Positions 1-13,862 of a stretch of 64,000 nt of DNA are shown here, one piece after another. This DNA is from Planctomycetota bacterium (GTDB taxonomy: Bacteria > Planctomycetota > UBA1135 > GCA-002686595). The notes beneath the pieces were generated by a model that made no database searches, was not told the origin of the DNA, and was given only the letters and a program-made list of their open reading frames with translations. Each line of letters opens with the position of its first letter. The first letter of the stretch is position 1. The DNA lies in contig DUCM01000006.1 of the NCBI GenBank assembly GCA_012959785.1, forward strand, positions 248,001 to 312,000. The letters are read 5' to 3'. A program made the translations under genes and the position numbers.

Positions 1-708
1 TCGCAGCTCCTCCGCCGTGGGCTCCTCGTCGGCCAGGACCCGTTCGAAAAGGGCCTCGTCCTCGTCGGCGAGGGCATCGATCAGCTCCGAGCGCAAGACG
101 CCCGCTTCGTCCCGGACCTCGGCGGGCACCTCCATGGGCTCGACCACACCATCGCGGGCGCGCACATCGAAGGCCGTGAACTCGCAAAGATCCACGATGG
201 CCACGATCTCGCCCTCCTCGAAGACCGGGTACTGCACCGGAATGCCCGGAGCCCCCAGCCGTTCGCGCAAGCTGGCCACTGCCGCAAGAAAATTGGCACC
301 CGGGCGGTCGCACTTGTTCACGAATGCGATGGCGGGAACTCGGTGGCGTGTCATCTGGCGCCAGACCGTTTCCGACTGGGCCTGCACGCCAACCACCGCA
401 TCGAGCACCAAGATCGCGCCGTCGAGCACGCGCATGCAGCGCTCGACCTCCACGGTGAAATCCACATGGCCGGGGGTGTCGATCAGGTTCAGCTCGTGGC
501 CCTCCCAGGGCAGGCGCGTGGCGGCCGAGGTGATGGTGATGCCGCGCTCGCGCTCCTCAGTCATCCAGTCCATGACGCTGGTGCCCTCATCGACGGCGCC
601 CACGCGGTGCTCGATTCCTGCGTGCACCAACATGCGCTCGGAGACCGTGGTCTTGCCCGCGTCGATGTGGGCGGCGATGCCAAAGTTGCGCAGCTTGGAG
701 AAATCCAT
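1..708 (-). CDS. fusA: Elongation factor G, N-terminal part (cut by window edge)
   Basis: EF-G is the GTPase that translocates tRNA and mRNA on the ribosome. The visible 236 residues hold the GTPase domain: the P-loop region AHIDAGKTT near residue 13, the switch segment RGITI, DTPGHVDF and NKCDRP (guanine specificity). The ATG at 708-706 shares one base with the TGA of the upstream tsr3-like gene (TGATG), so the two are probably translationally coupled. Domains II-V lie beyond the left end of the window. The position downstream of rpsL-rpsG is the usual str-operon place. Identification is certain; only completeness cannot be judged. Confidence 0.97.
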   Translation of the reverse strand, partial: MDFSKLRNFGIAAHIDAGKTTVSERMLVHAGIEHRVGAVDEGTSVMDWMTEERERGITITSAATRLPWEGHELNLIDTPGHVDFTVEVERCMRVLDGAILVLDAVVGVQAQSETVWRQMTRHRVPAIAFVNKCDRPGANFLAAVASLRERLGAPGIPVQYPVFEEGEIVAIVDLCEFTAFDVRARDGVVEPMEVPAEVRDEAGVLRSELIDALADEDEALFERVLADEEPTAEELR

Positions 709-1169
709 CAGACCGAATCAGAGGTAAGCCCGGGGTTCTTCTCCAGGAACTCGACCGCCCAGCGGTACGACTCGAGCAGCTCAGGATGGGGGCCGTCGAG
801 GATCGCAAGGGCGGCGTAAATGGCTTCGATCGAAGCGAGCCCCCCGTGGGGATCCTCGAACAAGTGGCTCTTGCGGGGATAGGCGGTCTCCAGGGCCGGC
901 AGGCTGCGCCGCTGTGGCTCGCCGTCCACGGTGCGCAGGAGAGCGGGCAAGCGGCGCCAGGCGCAATCGACGAGGAACAGGCCCGCGCCGCGGTCGGCCG
1001 GGCCAAGGACCTCGGCCTCGGGGTGCAGCAGGATGCGGCCGCCCGCGTCGATGCGGCGATCGGGGTCATAGCTCACAAAGCGCACCCCCGGCGTCTGGCG
1101 CAGGGGCGTCAGGGAACACTTGCGCGTGGATTCCCGGGGATCGCGCAGAATCAGGACATCGAGCCGCAT
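708..1169 (-). CDS. Tsr3-like (DUF367) rRNA 3-amino-3-carboxypropyltransferase
   Basis: This 153-residue protein resembles the Tsr3 family, which in archaea and eukaryotes transfers the acp group of SAM to a small-subunit rRNA uridine. Visible family-like landmarks are an N-terminal RESTRKCSLTPLR segment (the KCS element), a central LFLVDCAWRRL (the family's 'DCSW' SAM-site motif), LPALETAYPRKS (where family members have 'LPxLVAANPVNYG') and a C-terminal SIEAIYAALAIL then FLEKNPGL. The start is taken at ATG 1169. An ATG 12 nt upstream would overlap a TATGCT box at 1177-1182 that suits a leaderless transcript. The stop overlaps the fusA start (TGATG), so it is probably made together with EF-G. 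The family call is from recalled motifs, without a search; a DTW-domain acp-transferase is the main alternative. Confidence 0.66.
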   Translation of the reverse strand: MRLDVLILRDPRESTRKCSLTPLRQTPGVRFVSYDPDRRIDAGGRILLHPEAEVLGPADRGAGLFLVDCAWRRLPALLRTVDGEPQRRSLPALETAYPRKSHLFEDPHGGLASIEAIYAALAILDGPHPELLESYRWAVEFLEKNPGLTSDSV

Positions 1170-1176
1170 GGCGGCC

Positions 1177-1182
1177 AGCATA
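1177..1182 (-). promoter_or_regulatory. -10-like box TATGCT before tsr3-like gene
   Basis: TATGCT on the minus strand ends 7 nt before the ATG at 1169, the spacing expected of a leaderless transcript. No Shine-Dalgarno and no clear -35 are visible. It lies just downstream of the rpsG terminator, where a new promoter would be needed. Confidence 0.4.
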
Positions 1183-1237
1183 GCCCATGGAAGCTAGGGC
1201 CCGGACCGTCGGCCCCGGCGAAAACGGCTGCCAGCCC

Positions 1238-1278
1238 AAGAAAACAGCCACCGTCTCGAGGAGAGATGAGGTGGCTGT
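1238..1278 (-). terminator. Intrinsic terminator after rpsG
   Basis: On the minus strand, ACAGCCACC pairs with GGTGGCTGT (9 bp). Inner TCTC/GAGA pairs shorten the loop, and TTTTCTT follows. It sits between rpsG and the tsr3-fusA pair and so would divide the str operon into two transcription units or act as an attenuator. Confidence 0.8.
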
Positions 1279-1329
1279 CTTGTATCCGATGCTCCCTGGG
1301 CGGCGGAGCTGGTTGCTTTGGAATGGCGC

Positions 1330-1803
1330 TCAGGCGAAGTGAGCGTAGGCGCGGTTGGCGTCGGCCATCTTGTGGATGTTCTCCTTCCACTGTACCGAGG
1401 TGCCGGTGCCGTTGTAGGCGTCGAGCAGTTCCTCGGCCAACCGTTCGGCCATGGGCTTGCCCTTCTTCTTGCGCGAGTTCTCCACCATCCAACGGATGGC
1501 GAGACTCTGCTGGCGCTGGCGCTTGACCTCGCGCGGCACCTGGTAGTTGGCACCGCCGACGCGCTTGGAGCGCACTTCCACCGTCGGTCGCACATTCTCA
1601 AGGGCCTTGCTGAAGATCTCGAACTCGTCGTCGCAGTCGGTGATCTTCTTGGCGGCCATGCTGAGGCCTTCGTAGAAGATTCGCTGGGCGGTGGTCTTCT
1701 TGCCGTCGAGCATCATGCGGTTGATGAACTTCGAGATCAGGATCGACCCAAACTTGGGGTCAGGCCGCACATGGACGGAAGTGGATTTGTAGTTCCGGGG
1801 CAT
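1330..1803 (-). CDS. rpsG: 30S ribosomal protein uS7
   Basis: uS7 is the primary assembly protein of the 30S head and contacts E-site tRNA. The 157-residue product has normal family length and begins MPRNYK. Typical blocks are FGSILISKFINRMMLDGKK, RPTVEVRSKRVGGANYQVP and LAIRWMVENSRKKKGKPM. It follows rpsL by about 69 nt on the same strand and is followed by a terminator. Confidence 0.98.
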   Translation of the reverse strand: MPRNYKSTSVHVRPDPKFGSILISKFINRMMLDGKKTTAQRIFYEGLSMAAKKITDCDDEFEIFSKALENVRPTVEVRSKRVGGANYQVPREVKRQRQQSLAIRWMVENSRKKKGKPMAERLAEELLDAYNGTGTSVQWKENIHKMADANRAYAHFA

Positions 1804-1872
1804 ACTGGCTCTGTTTCGTGGTCGCCTTGAAGGACCTAAATGGTGCTGTCGCTAGGAGGGCGTTGGCCCTGA

Positions 1873-2247
1873 TTACTTCTTGGGACGCTTGGTCCCGTAT
1901 TTCGAACGGGCCTGGCCGCGATCGTCGACACCCGAGGTGTCGAGGGTGCCGCGCAGGATGTGGTAACGAACGCCGGGCAAGTCGCGCACGCGGCCGCCGC
2001 GGATCAGGACCACCGAGTGTTCCTGGAGGTTGTGGCCTTCACCGGGAATGTAAGCGGTGACTTCCTTGCCGTTGGACAGGCGCACCCGCGCGATCTTGCG
2101 CAGGGCCGAGTTGGGCTTCTTCGGAGTCTGGGTCTTCACCTGCAGACACACGCCGCGCTTGTGGGGGCATGAGTCAAGCACGGGCGACTTGGAGCGCTTC
2201 TTGGGTGGCTTGCGGCCCTTGCGAATCAGCTGGTTGATCGTCGGCAT
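1873..2247 (-). CDS. rpsL: 30S ribosomal protein uS12
   Basis: uS12 lies at the decoding centre of the 30S subunit. The 124-residue product starts [12 protein letters not shown]. It carries the conserved [11 protein letters not shown] and [13 protein letters not shown] blocks, where streptomycin-resistance mutations map in other bacteria. Lysine is present in both the KKPNS and RPKK positions, i.e. the usual drug-sensitive form. The ATG at 2247 is chosen by homology; the open frame runs 32 codons further upstream into non-conserved sequence. No Shine-Dalgarno is seen before this start. The gene is preceded by a good promoter at 2359-2386. Confidence 0.98.
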   Translation of the reverse strand: MPTINQLIRKGRKPPKKRSKSPVLDSCPHKRGVCLQVKTQTPKKPNSALRKIARVRLSNGKEVTAYIPGEGHNLQEHSVVLIRGGRVRDLPGVRYHILRGTLDTSGVDDRGQARSKYGTKRPKK

Positions 2248-2325
2248 AAAAAAGGAGGTCTGTGGTACCCCGGCGTGGGGCGCTCTCAGGTGGACCGCGC
2301 TGGGGCGGCCCTCGTGAGCATCGTC

Positions 2326-2343
2326 GTGGAGGGTTCCCTCCAC
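2326..2343 (-). promoter_or_regulatory. Hairpin in rpsL leader
   Basis: Perfect inverted repeat GTGGAGGG-TT-CCCTCCAC between the proposed rpsL promoter and the rpsL start. There is no T-run after it, so it is not an obvious terminator. It could be an mRNA stability or regulatory hairpin in the rpsL leader. Confidence 0.4.
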
Positions 2344-2358
2344 CTTGGAGGGTCAAAT

Positions 2359-2386
2359 ATTCTAGGGCTCACGGCCCCAGGGTCAA
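2359..2386 (-). promoter_or_regulatory. Sigma-70-type promoter for rpsL-rpsG
   Basis: On the minus strand TTGACC, 16 nt spacer, TAGAAT, about 110 nt before the rpsL start and directly after the rpoC stop codon. This would give the rpsL-rpsG unit its own transcription independent of rpoBC. Confidence 0.65.
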
Positions 2387-2400
2387 GCCCCAGGAAGTCG

Positions 2401-6942
<4,542 letters not shown>

Positions 6943-6986
6943 GAATGAGTTCGTGTCTTGACCCGAGGTTTGTTGAGTAGCTCTCG

Positions 6987-9900
6987 TTAGAGAGTGGCGC
7001 TCTTGTGGAGTTCCATGTTGAGCCCCAGGCCCTTGATCTCGTTGGTGAGCACCTCGAAGGAGACGGGCGTGCCCGGCTCAAGGATGTTCAGCCCCTTGAC
7101 CATCGATTCGTAGATCTTGGTGCGACCGTCCACATCGTCGGACTTGACGGTCAACTGTTCCTGAAGGATGGCGGCGGCGCCATAGGCCTCGAGTGCCCAG
7201 ACCTCCATCTCCCCGAAGCGTTGGCCGCCGAAGCGCGCCTTTCCGCCGAGGGGTTGCTGGGTGATCAAGCTGTAGGGCCCCGTGGCCCGGGCGTGCACTT
7301 TTTCGTCCACCAAGTGGTGCAGCTTCAGCATATACATCACACCCACGGTGACATCCTGCTCAAAGGAGGTTCCCGAGCGGCCGTCGTAGAGGCGGAACTT
7401 GCCCGTCTTGGGCAACCCGGCTTCCACCAACATCTCCTCGATCTCGTGCTCCTTGGCGCCATCAAACGCCGGCGTGTAGGAACGGATGCCAAGGGTCCGC
7501 GACGCCAGGCCGAGGTGAGTCTCAAGGATCTGACCCACATTCATGCGGCTGGGCACGCCCAGAGGATTGAGCACGATGTCCATCGGCGTGCCGTCCTCGA
7601 GGTAGGGCATATCCGCGATGGGGCAGATGCGGGAGATGACTCCCTTGTTGCCGTGGCGGCCGGCCATCTTGTCGCCAACCTTGAGGTTGCGCTTGGTGGC
7701 GATGTAGACCTTGACCATCTCGAGCACGCCCGTGGGCAGCTCGTCGCCTCGGCTGAGGCGATTGACGACCTTGTTCTTCTCGGTTTCCTTTTCGTCAATC
7801 TTGCCCTGGTACTCGTTGATCAAGGCCAGAGCGGCATCGCGCTGGGTTTGTTGCCCGTGGTTCTCCGCCGAGGAGACGCACAAAAGGCGCACGCGGCGCA
7901 ACTCGTCGAAGGTCGCAGTGTCATCGAGCTCCACCGCCTGACCGGTCAAGTCGTCCATGACCGAGGTGCCCAGGGCTTCGTTGACGGCTTTCAGCATGTT
8001 GGCGCTGAAGTGCCCCAGAGCCCGGATGAACTCCGTTTCGGCTTCGCGGATGACCGTCAGCGCCTTGGCGCGCTCATCGTCGGTCAGGTTTACCCGCCGG
8101 GAGAAACGCTGGGCGTCGATCACCACACCGCGGGTGCCCGGAGGCATGGTCAGCGAGGCATTCTTCACATCGACCCCGGCCTTGCCGAAGATCGCATGCA
8201 GGAGCTTCTCCTCGGGAGTCAGCTCGCTCTTGGATTTCGGCGCAACCTTGCCCACCAGAATGTCACCGGAGTTGACGAAGGTGCCGATGCGCACGACGCC
8301 CAGGTCATCGAGACTCGAGAGAGCCTTCTCCCCCACATTGGGAATGTCGCGGGTGAACTCTTCCTTGCCGAGTTTGGTCTCGCGGATCTCGACATCGTAT
8401 TCCTCGAGGTGAATCGAAGTAAAAACATCCTCGCGGACCAAGCGCTCGGAGACGAGGATCGCATCCTCGTAGTTGAAGCCGTCCCAGGTCATGAAGGCCA
8501 CCAGCAAGTTCTTGCCGAGGGCCAATTCACCCCTGTTGGTCGAGGCGCCGTCGGCGATCAGTTGGCCGGCCACGACCTCGTCGCCCTCGACCACCACGGG
8601 GCGGTGGTTCTGGGTAGTGCGATCGTTGAGGCCGCGGAACTTGGCCAGCTCGTAGGTCTCGTCATCGATCAGGATGGTGGCCGAGTCCACATACTCGACG
8701 GTGCCCGACTTGGTGGCGTAGACCGACAGGCTCGAGTTGCGGGCCACGACCTTCTCCATACCTGTGCCCACCACGGGCGTCTCGGTAATCAGGAGCGGCA
8801 CGGCCTGACGCTGCATGTTCGAGCCCATCAAGGCCCGGTTGGCATCGTCGTGCTCGAGGAAGGGGATCAGGGAAGCCGAGATGCCGATGATCTGCGCCGG
8901 GGAGACATCGACCATGTCGACCTCATTCGGCGGGACTTCAACATTGTCGCCGTCGAGGCGTGAGAGCACGCGATCGGAGACGAGATTGAGATTCGCGTCG
9001 ATCTCCACATCGGCCGGAGCGATGACCCGACCGGCTTCCTCGTCGGCACGCAGGTAGACCACCTTGTCGGTCAGCTTGCCAGCCTTGACCTTGCGGTAGG
9101 GCGCGACCAAGAAACCGTAGCTATCGAGTCGTGCGTAGAGCGCCAAACTGGAGATCAGGCCGATATTCGACCCCTCGGGGGTCTCGATCGGGCACAGACG
9201 ACCGTAGTGCGAGAGGTGTACATCGCGCACATCGAAGCCCGCGCGCTTGCGGTTCAAGCCGCCCGGGCCCAGGGCCGACAGGCGGCGTTCGTGGGCCAGT
9301 TGGCTGAGGGGGTTGGCCTGGTCGACGACTTGTGAGAGTTCGCTGCGGCCGAAGAAGTAATCCACGGCGCTCGAAAAGGTCTTCGAGTTGATCAAAGTCC
9401 GCGGCGAGACGGTCTCGGGGTTCTCGATGTTCATGCGCTCCTGAGCGGTGCGCCGCAACTTGAGCAGGCCCTTGCGAAACTCCTCGCCCGCGAGTTCGGC
9501 GATCGAGCGCACCCGGCGATTACCAAGGTTGTCGATATCGTCCACGGTGCCTTCACCGCCACGCAGGGCCAGCAGATACTTGACCGAGTTGATGATGTCC
9601 TCGGGCTGCAGGACCTGGGTCGTCTCGGGGATCGTCTGGCCGAACTTGCGGTTGAGCCGGAAACGGCCGACGCGGCCGAGGCGATAGCGCTGTTCGTCAA
9701 AGAACTTCTCGTGAAACAACTCGCGGGCCTTCTCAAGCTGGACCGGGTTGCCCGGACGCAACCTGCTGTAAATCTTGAGCAGGGCCTCCTCGTAGCTCTC
9801 GGTGGGATCGTCTCGCATGGAGTTGACGATCAGCATGTCGAGGGTGTCGACCTCGCCGGCGAGAATCTCGACCTCGGCCAGGTCGCTGGCTGCGATCTCC

Positions 9901-10703
9901 TGGGCCACGGCCTCGGAGATGATCTCGCCCGAGGGCACGAGCACTTCGCCAGTCTTGAGCACGACCACATCCCCCACCGAGATCTTGTCGGTGATGGACT
10001 TCGCAAAGGCGTTCTCGGTCTTCTTGGGCGTCTTCTTGACGACCTTGGTCTTGTAGAACTCGCGCAAGAGGTCGCGGTCGCTACCGAGTTCTTCGCCCAG
10101 GGCGCGCAGCAGGGTGATCGCCGAGAACTTGCCCGACTGGTCGATGCGCACGGTCAAGAGTTCCTTCTTGGTGACATTCAGCTCAACCCACGAACCGCGC
10201 TCGGGGATGATCCAACAGCTGTGCATGCGCCGGGTGTCCGAGGCGCTGGCCTGGTCGTACGAAAAATCGACGCCCGGCGAGCGGTGGAGCTGGCTGACGA
10301 TCACGCGCTCGGAGCCATTGATGATGAACTCACCCCCGCCGATCATGATCGGGATCTCGCCCAGGTAGACCTCTTCTTCGACGGGCTCGGGCTTGATCAG
10401 GCGCAGCCGGACCTTGAACGGATAGCCGTAGGTCAGGCGCAGCTTGCGACACTCGTCGATGGTGTAGCGCGGTCGGCCGAGTTCGTAGCCCACATACTCA
10501 AGACACATGGTCTTGTCGTACGAGTAGATCGGGAAGATCTCCTGCAAGAGCCGCTGGAGCCCGAGGGACTCGCGGTTCGCTTGGGGAACATCCTTGGCGA
10601 TGAAAGCCCGCCAGGACTCGGTTTGGATCTCAACCAGATTCGGGAGATCGATGATCGACGGGTAACGGCCGAAGGTCTTGACGGGAACAGTAGATTCAGT
10701 CAT
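6987..10703 (-). CDS. rpoB: RNA polymerase beta subunit
   Basis: This is the beta subunit of RNA polymerase, which forms half of the active-site cleft and the rifampicin pocket. The 1238-residue product starts [13 protein letters not shown]; an ATG three codons upstream (10712) is possible. The Rif-region residues read [18 protein letters not shown] then [19 protein letters not shown], matching rifampicin-sensitive enzymes (S, Q, D, H, R and S/L positions intact). Later blocks include [13 protein letters not shown] and the C-terminal [19 protein letters not shown]. It is the usual partner of rpoC downstream and rplL upstream. Confidence 0.98.
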   Translation of the reverse strand: MTESTVPVKTFGRYPSIIDLPNLVEIQTESWRAFIAKDVPQANRESLGLQRLLQEIFPIYSYDKTMCLEYVGYELGRPRYTIDECRKLRLTYGYPFKVRLRLIKPEPVEEEVYLGEIPIMIGGGEFIINGSERVIVSQLHRSPGVDFSYDQASASDTRRMHSCWIIPERGSWVELNVTKKELLTVRIDQSGKFSAITLLRALGEELGSDRDLLREFYKTKVVKKTPKKTENAFAKSITDKISVGDVVVLKTGEVLVPSGEIISEAVAQEIAASDLAEVEILAGEVDTLDMLIVNSMRDDPTESYEEALLKIYSRLRPGNPVQLEKARELFHEKFFDEQRYRLGRVGRFRLNRKFGQTIPETTQVLQPEDIINSVKYLLALRGGEGTVDDIDNLGNRRVRSIAELAGEEFRKGLLKLRRTAQERMNIENPETVSPRTLINSKTFSSAVDYFFGRSELSQVVDQANPLSQLAHERRLSALGPGGLNRKRAGFDVRDVHLSHYGRLCPIETPEGSNIGLISSLALYARLDSYGFLVAPYRKVKAGKLTDKVVYLRADEEAGRVIAPADVEIDANLNLVSDRVLSRLDGDNVEVPPNEVDMVDVSPAQIIGISASLIPFLEHDDANRALMGSNMQRQAVPLLITETPVVGTGMEKVVARNSSLSVYATKSGTVEYVDSATILIDDETYELAKFRGLNDRTTQNHRPVVVEGDEVVAGQLIADGASTNRGELALGKNLLVAFMTWDGFNYEDAILVSERLVREDVFTSIHLEEYDVEIRETKLGKEEFTRDIPNVGEKALSSLDDLGVVRIGTFVNSGDILVGKVAPKSKSELTPEEKLLHAIFGKAGVDVKNASLTMPPGTRGVVIDAQRFSRRVNLTDDERAKALTVIREAETEFIRALGHFSANMLKAVNEALGTSVMDDLTGQAVELDDTATFDELRRVRLLCVSSAENHGQQTQRDAALALINEYQGKIDEKETEKNKVVNRLSRGDELPTGVLEMVKVYIATKRNLKVGDKMAGRHGNKGVISRICPIADMPYLEDGTPMDIVLNPLGVPSRMNVGQILETHLGLASRTLGIRSYTPAFDGAKEHEIEEMLVEAGLPKTGKFRLYDGRSGTSFEQDVTVGVMYMLKLHHLVDEKVHARATGPYSLITQQPLGGKARFGGQRFGEMEVWALEAYGAAAILQEQLTVKSDDVDGRTKIYESMVKGLNILEPGTPVSFEVLTNEIKGLGLNMELHKSATL

Positions 10704-11124
10704 GGACACCACTTACCAGCTGGGCAGGAAGAGCACATCGCGAGTGCTACCGACCAGAAGGCATGGACTAAGGGAAATGCTCACAGGGACGGGCACAAGA
10801 AAGACTTGAGGCAACGCTTGGTTCGTGGGGCAACGCCATGAGGGGCGTAACGCAGGAGCAGAGCGCCAACGCTCGGCTCAGCATCTCGGGCACGCAACCT
10901 CACTAGCGAACCTCGGATTAGAGCCCTTGGGATCGGAGGCGCGCGGTCGCTTCCGGCCCCCTCGGGCGCCTGTCGTCAAGTCAGAAAGTAACAATTCGCG
11001 AGGCTCGGTCCCACCTCTCTGGCCCACTTATGGGACGAGATGTGAAAAAAAACCCCAGAATGGACGAAAACCGGGAGAGGAGCAGGGCCGGCCCGGCGAG
11101 CCGGGTCAGCGGGGGCAGATCGTC
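10704..11124 (-). other. rplL-rpoB intergenic region
   Basis: About 420 nt with no plausible gene on either strand. It carries the hairpin/T-run at 11045-11075, so it probably acts as the attenuator that sets the ratio of ribosomal proteins to RNA polymerase, as the rplL-rpoB gap does in other bacteria. A TTGACG near 10975 has no matching -10, so I do not call a promoter there. Confidence 0.6.
11045..11075 (-). terminator. Partial terminator/attenuator between rplL and rpoB
   Basis: On the minus strand CCCGG and CTGGG (one G-U pair) close a loop of about 11 nt, followed by G and eight T. The stem is short, so read-through into rpoB is expected, which is what an attenuator in this position would need. 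Confidence 0.5.
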
Positions 11125-11523
11125 CTAGACGATCTCGACGGTTGCGCCAGCGGCTTCGAGCTGAGTCTTGAGCTCCTCGGCCTCTTCCTTCGAGCAGCCT
11201 TCCTTGACGGCCTTGGGGGCGTCGTCGACGACCGCCTTGGCCTCTTTCAGCCCCAAGCCGGTGATGGCTCGGACTTCTTTGATGACCTGGATCTTCTTGT
11301 CGCCAGCTTCCTTGAGCATGACACTGAAGGCGGTCTGCTCTTCCTCCTCGGCGGCACCGCCGCCGCCAGCGGCGGCCACAGCAACGGGAGCAGCGGCGCT
11401 AACGCCCCACTTCTCTTCGAGGTAGGAGACGAGTTTGGAAGCCTGCAACAAGGTCAGGCCGTCCAGTTGATCGGCGATGGTTTGGAGCTCGGACTCGAGC
11501 TCGATGGTTGCCTCTTCGGACAT
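11125..11523 (-). CDS. rplL: 50S ribosomal protein bL12 (L7/L12)
   Basis: bL12 forms the flexible stalk that recruits translation GTPases. The 132-residue product has an N-terminal dimerisation part ([22 protein letters not shown]), an Ala/Gly/Glu hinge, and the C-terminal domain with [21 protein letters not shown] and [24 protein letters not shown] sequence. The ATG at 11523 is supported by AGGAG 8 nt upstream; the longer open frame is non-homologous. It lies 116 nt after rplJ. That gap holds a perfect CCGAGC/GCTCGG hairpin (11606-11620) without a T-run. Confidence 0.97.
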   Translation of the reverse strand: MSEEATIELESELQTIADQLDGLTLLQASKLVSYLEEKWGVSAAAPVAVAAAGGGGAAEEEEQTAFSVMLKEAGDKKIQVIKEVRAITGLGLKEAKAVVDDAPKAVKEGCSKEEAEELKTQLEAAGATVEIV

Positions 11524-11639
11524 GGGATGGGCTCCTGGGGGAGTAACGAGGGATAAAGAGGTTGGAAAAACTAGGTGGAAGAGGGGGCGTATGGGGCCGG
11601 CCCGCCCGAGCAAGGCTCGGAATAGGCTGATCCTTGAAT

Positions 11640-12167
11640 CTACTCGTCCCCCTCCTGGTCTGCGTGAGCTTGGAGAACACGGGCCAAGCCGCTCGGCACA
11701 GCGTGGATGGTTCCGACAATGCCGCGGGCCGGGCCGCTCAGGCAGCCGAGGATCTTGGCCCGCAAGGTGTCGCGGTCGGGGATGTTGGCGAGCAGCAAGG
11801 CGCCCTCCGCATCGAGCATGATCTGCTCGAGCATGCCGCCCTTGATTTTCACCTTGCCGGCCTTCTTGACCTCGGGCTCGGTGAGGATCTTTGCGGCGTT
11901 GATGGCTGCCTCGGCGTCGCCGTAGGCCACAGCGGTGTTGCCGGACATGGCAACCCGATCAAACTCAAGGCCTTTCTCAGCCAGAATGCGGCGGGCGAGT
12001 TTGTTGGGCACCATGCGGAAGGAGACGCCCTTCTCGGCCATGTTGTCGCGCAGGGACTCGGTCTCTTCCACGGTCAGACCGCCGAATGACACGATCAAGA
12101 GCCCGTCGAGACCCTCGAACTCCGAGGCGAGTTCCTTCGAGATCAACTCATTGACGAGGTTCGGCAC
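11640..12167 (-). CDS. rplJ: 50S ribosomal protein uL10
   Basis: uL10 anchors bL12 dimers to 23S rRNA. The 175-residue product starts [17 protein letters not shown]. It shows the family's central [17 protein letters not shown] and the [17 protein letters not shown] segment, with a C-terminal helix for bL12 binding. It starts only 3 nt after the rplA stop, so there is no room for an L10-leader like that of E. coli; control probably acts further upstream. Confidence 0.96.
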   Translation of the reverse strand: MPNLVNELISKELASEFEGLDGLLIVSFGGLTVEETESLRDNMAEKGVSFRMVPNKLARRILAEKGLEFDRVAMSGNTAVAYGDAEAAINAAKILTEPEVKKAGKVKIKGGMLEQIMLDAEGALLLANIPDRDTLRAKILGCLSGPARGIVGTIHAVPSGLARVLQAHADQEGDE

Positions 12168-12170
12168 GGT

Positions 12171-12857
12171 TCAGCCTCCGTAGGTGACCCAGATCCCCGG
12201 CCCCATGCTTGTGGAGAGGCAGATCTTGGTGAAGAAGTTGCCCTTGACAGCTGCGGGACGCATACCGCCAAGGTGATTGAGGAAGGTGGAGAGGTTCTCG
12301 GTCAGGGCTTCGGTGCTGAACGAGCGCTTGCCCACCGCGGCGTGGACATTGCCACCGGAGTCGGTGCGAAACTCGACCTTGCCGGCCTTGAATTCGGTCA
12401 CTGCACCGGCCACATCCGGTGTCACGGTGCCCGACTTGGGACTGGGCATCTTGCCCTGGGGGCCGAGGACCTTGCCGAGCCGTCCCACATGTTTCATCAT
12501 GTCGGGGCTGGTGATGACGACATCGAAGTCCATCCAGCCACCCGAGATCTTCTCGGCCAAGTCCGCCGAGCCGACCTCGTCAGCCCCGGCTTCCAGAGCG
12601 GCTTCGGCCTTGTCGCCCTCGGCGAAGACCACCACGCGGATCGTCTTGCCCAGGCCGTTGGGGAGCGAAACCGCGCCACGAACAAGCTGATCGGTCTTGC
12701 GCGGGTCGATGCCCAGACGCACGACAACCTCGAGAGACTCGTCAAACTTTGCAGCGGGCAGTTCTTTGAGCAGGTCGATGGCATCGCTGACCCCGTAGGT
12801 CTTGTCGCGATCAACCAGGGCGGCTGCCTTCTCGTATCTTTTGCTATGGGTTGCCAT
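12171..12857 (-). CDS. rplA: 50S ribosomal protein uL1
   Basis: uL1 forms the mobile stalk near the E site and in many bacteria represses its own operon. At 228 residues it has normal length, with the diagnostic SPDMMKHVGRLGKVLGPQGKMPSPKSGTV-type block (here GKVLGPQGKMPSPKSGTV). The C-terminal MRPAAVKGNFFTKICLSTSMGPG also fits the family. It is between rplK (4 nt gap) and rplJ (3 nt gap) on one transcript. Confidence 0.98.
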   Translation of the reverse strand: MATHSKRYEKAAALVDRDKTYGVSDAIDLLKELPAAKFDESLEVVVRLGIDPRKTDQLVRGAVSLPNGLGKTIRVVVFAEGDKAEAALEAGADEVGSADLAEKISGGWMDFDVVITSPDMMKHVGRLGKVLGPQGKMPSPKSGTVTPDVAGAVTEFKAGKVEFRTDSGGNVHAAVGKRSFSTEALTENLSTFLNHLGGMRPAAVKGNFFTKICLSTSMGPGIWVTYGG

Positions 12858-12861
12858 GGAA

Positions 12862-13287
12862 TCAGTCCTCTACCTCAATCCCCATGGAACGCGCCGTGCC
12901 TGCGATGATGCGGCAAGCCTGGTCCATATCCCTGGCGTTGAGGTCGTTTTCCTTGATATTGACGATTTCCTCGAGATCGGCCCTGGTGACCTTGCCCACG
13001 ATTTCGGTGCCGATCCAGCCAGCGCCCTTCTCGACGCCTGCGGCCTTCATCAGCAAGATCGAAGCGGGTGGTGACTTCAGGATGAAGTCGAAAGTACGGT
13101 CGGCGTAGACCGAAATCTCGACGGGGATAATCATCCCCATCTGATCGCGGGTGCGATCGTTGAACTGCTTGACAAACTCCGAGATGTTCACGCCGTGAGC
13201 ACCCAAGGCGGGCCCCACGGGCGGTGCCGGTGTTGCCTGCCCCGCGGGGCATTGCAGTTTGATATTGCCGGTGACTTCTTTTGCCAC
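12862..13287 (-). CDS. rplK: 50S ribosomal protein uL11
   Basis: uL11 forms the GTPase-associated centre with 23S rRNA. The 141-residue product has standard length and the conserved N-terminal [20 protein letters not shown], where thiostrepton contacts occur (the two Pro residues are present). It continues with [15 protein letters not shown] sequence. It starts 2 nt after the nusG stop, the usual nusG-rplK pairing. Confidence 0.98.
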   Translation of the reverse strand: MAKEVTGNIKLQCPAGQATPAPPVGPALGAHGVNISEFVKQFNDRTRDQMGMIIPVEISVYADRTFDFILKSPPASILLMKAAGVEKGAGWIGTEIVGKVTRADLEEIVNIKENDLNARDMDQACRIIAGTARSMGIEVED

Positions 13288-13289
13288 GG

Positions 13290-13841
13290 TTAGACGGCCT
13301 CCACTTCCCAGTACTCGAGTTCAACGGGGGTGGGACGGCCGAAAATGGTCACGATGACTTTAACCGTCCCCTTATCCGGGTTCACATCGTCAACGGATCC
13401 ATCGAATCCGTCGAAAGCACCCGACTTGATCTTGACCAGGTCGCCCTTCTGCATGCCAATGCTGACCTGCGGGCGCGCCTCGGACTCGGACATACGCGAA
13501 AGGATGGCCGAGACTTCTTGTTCTGTGAGTGCGGTGGCATCACCGCGGGGGCCGAGGAATTCGCGCAAGCCGTCCACGGCGCGCAGAGTCGAACGCACAT
13601 TCTGAGTGCGGCCGTCCTCGGGATCGTCGATCTCGGCCTGCACCATGAGGTAGCCGGGATACAGTTTCTGGTTGACCGTGCGCTTCTTGCCCTTCTTCAA
13701 ATCGGTCACGCGCTCGAAAGGCACGAGCACCTGAGGCACCACATCTTGCAGGCCAGCGATCTTGAGTCGCGTCACTGCGTTGCGGGCGATGCTGTCTTCG
13801 CGGCCAGATTGGCAGCGGATGAAATACCAGCGCAAGGTCAT
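13290..13841 (-). CDS. nusG: Transcription termination/antitermination factor NusG
   Basis: NusG binds the RNA polymerase clamp and links transcription with Rho or ribosomes. The 183-residue product has the NGN domain at the N-terminus ([20 protein letters not shown], then [24 protein letters not shown]). The C-terminal KOW domain contains [26 protein letters not shown]. It is slightly variant at the N-terminus but full length. It is 21 nt downstream of secE, the standard secE-nusG pair. Confidence 0.97.
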   Translation of the reverse strand: MTLRWYFIRCQSGREDSIARNAVTRLKIAGLQDVVPQVLVPFERVTDLKKGKKRTVNQKLYPGYLMVQAEIDDPEDGRTQNVRSTLRAVDGLREFLGPRGDATALTEQEVSAILSRMSESEARPQVSIGMQKGDLVKIKSGAFDGFDGSVDDVNPDKGTVKVIVTIFGRPTPVELEYWEVEAV

Positions 13842-13862
13842 GGGGTGCTCCTCTCAGCCGCG

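Noticed and set aside
7005..8963. Plus-strand open frame of 652 codons opposite rpoB
   Set aside because: Antisense shadow of a conserved gene; composition typical of a mirrored frame.
10975..10985. Own promoter of rpoB (TTGACG)
   Set aside because: No -10-like hexamer at a usable distance downstream on the minus strand.
12168..12170. L10-leader regulatory RNA before rplJ
   Set aside because: The rplA-rplJ gap is only 3 nt, so no leader structure can be there.
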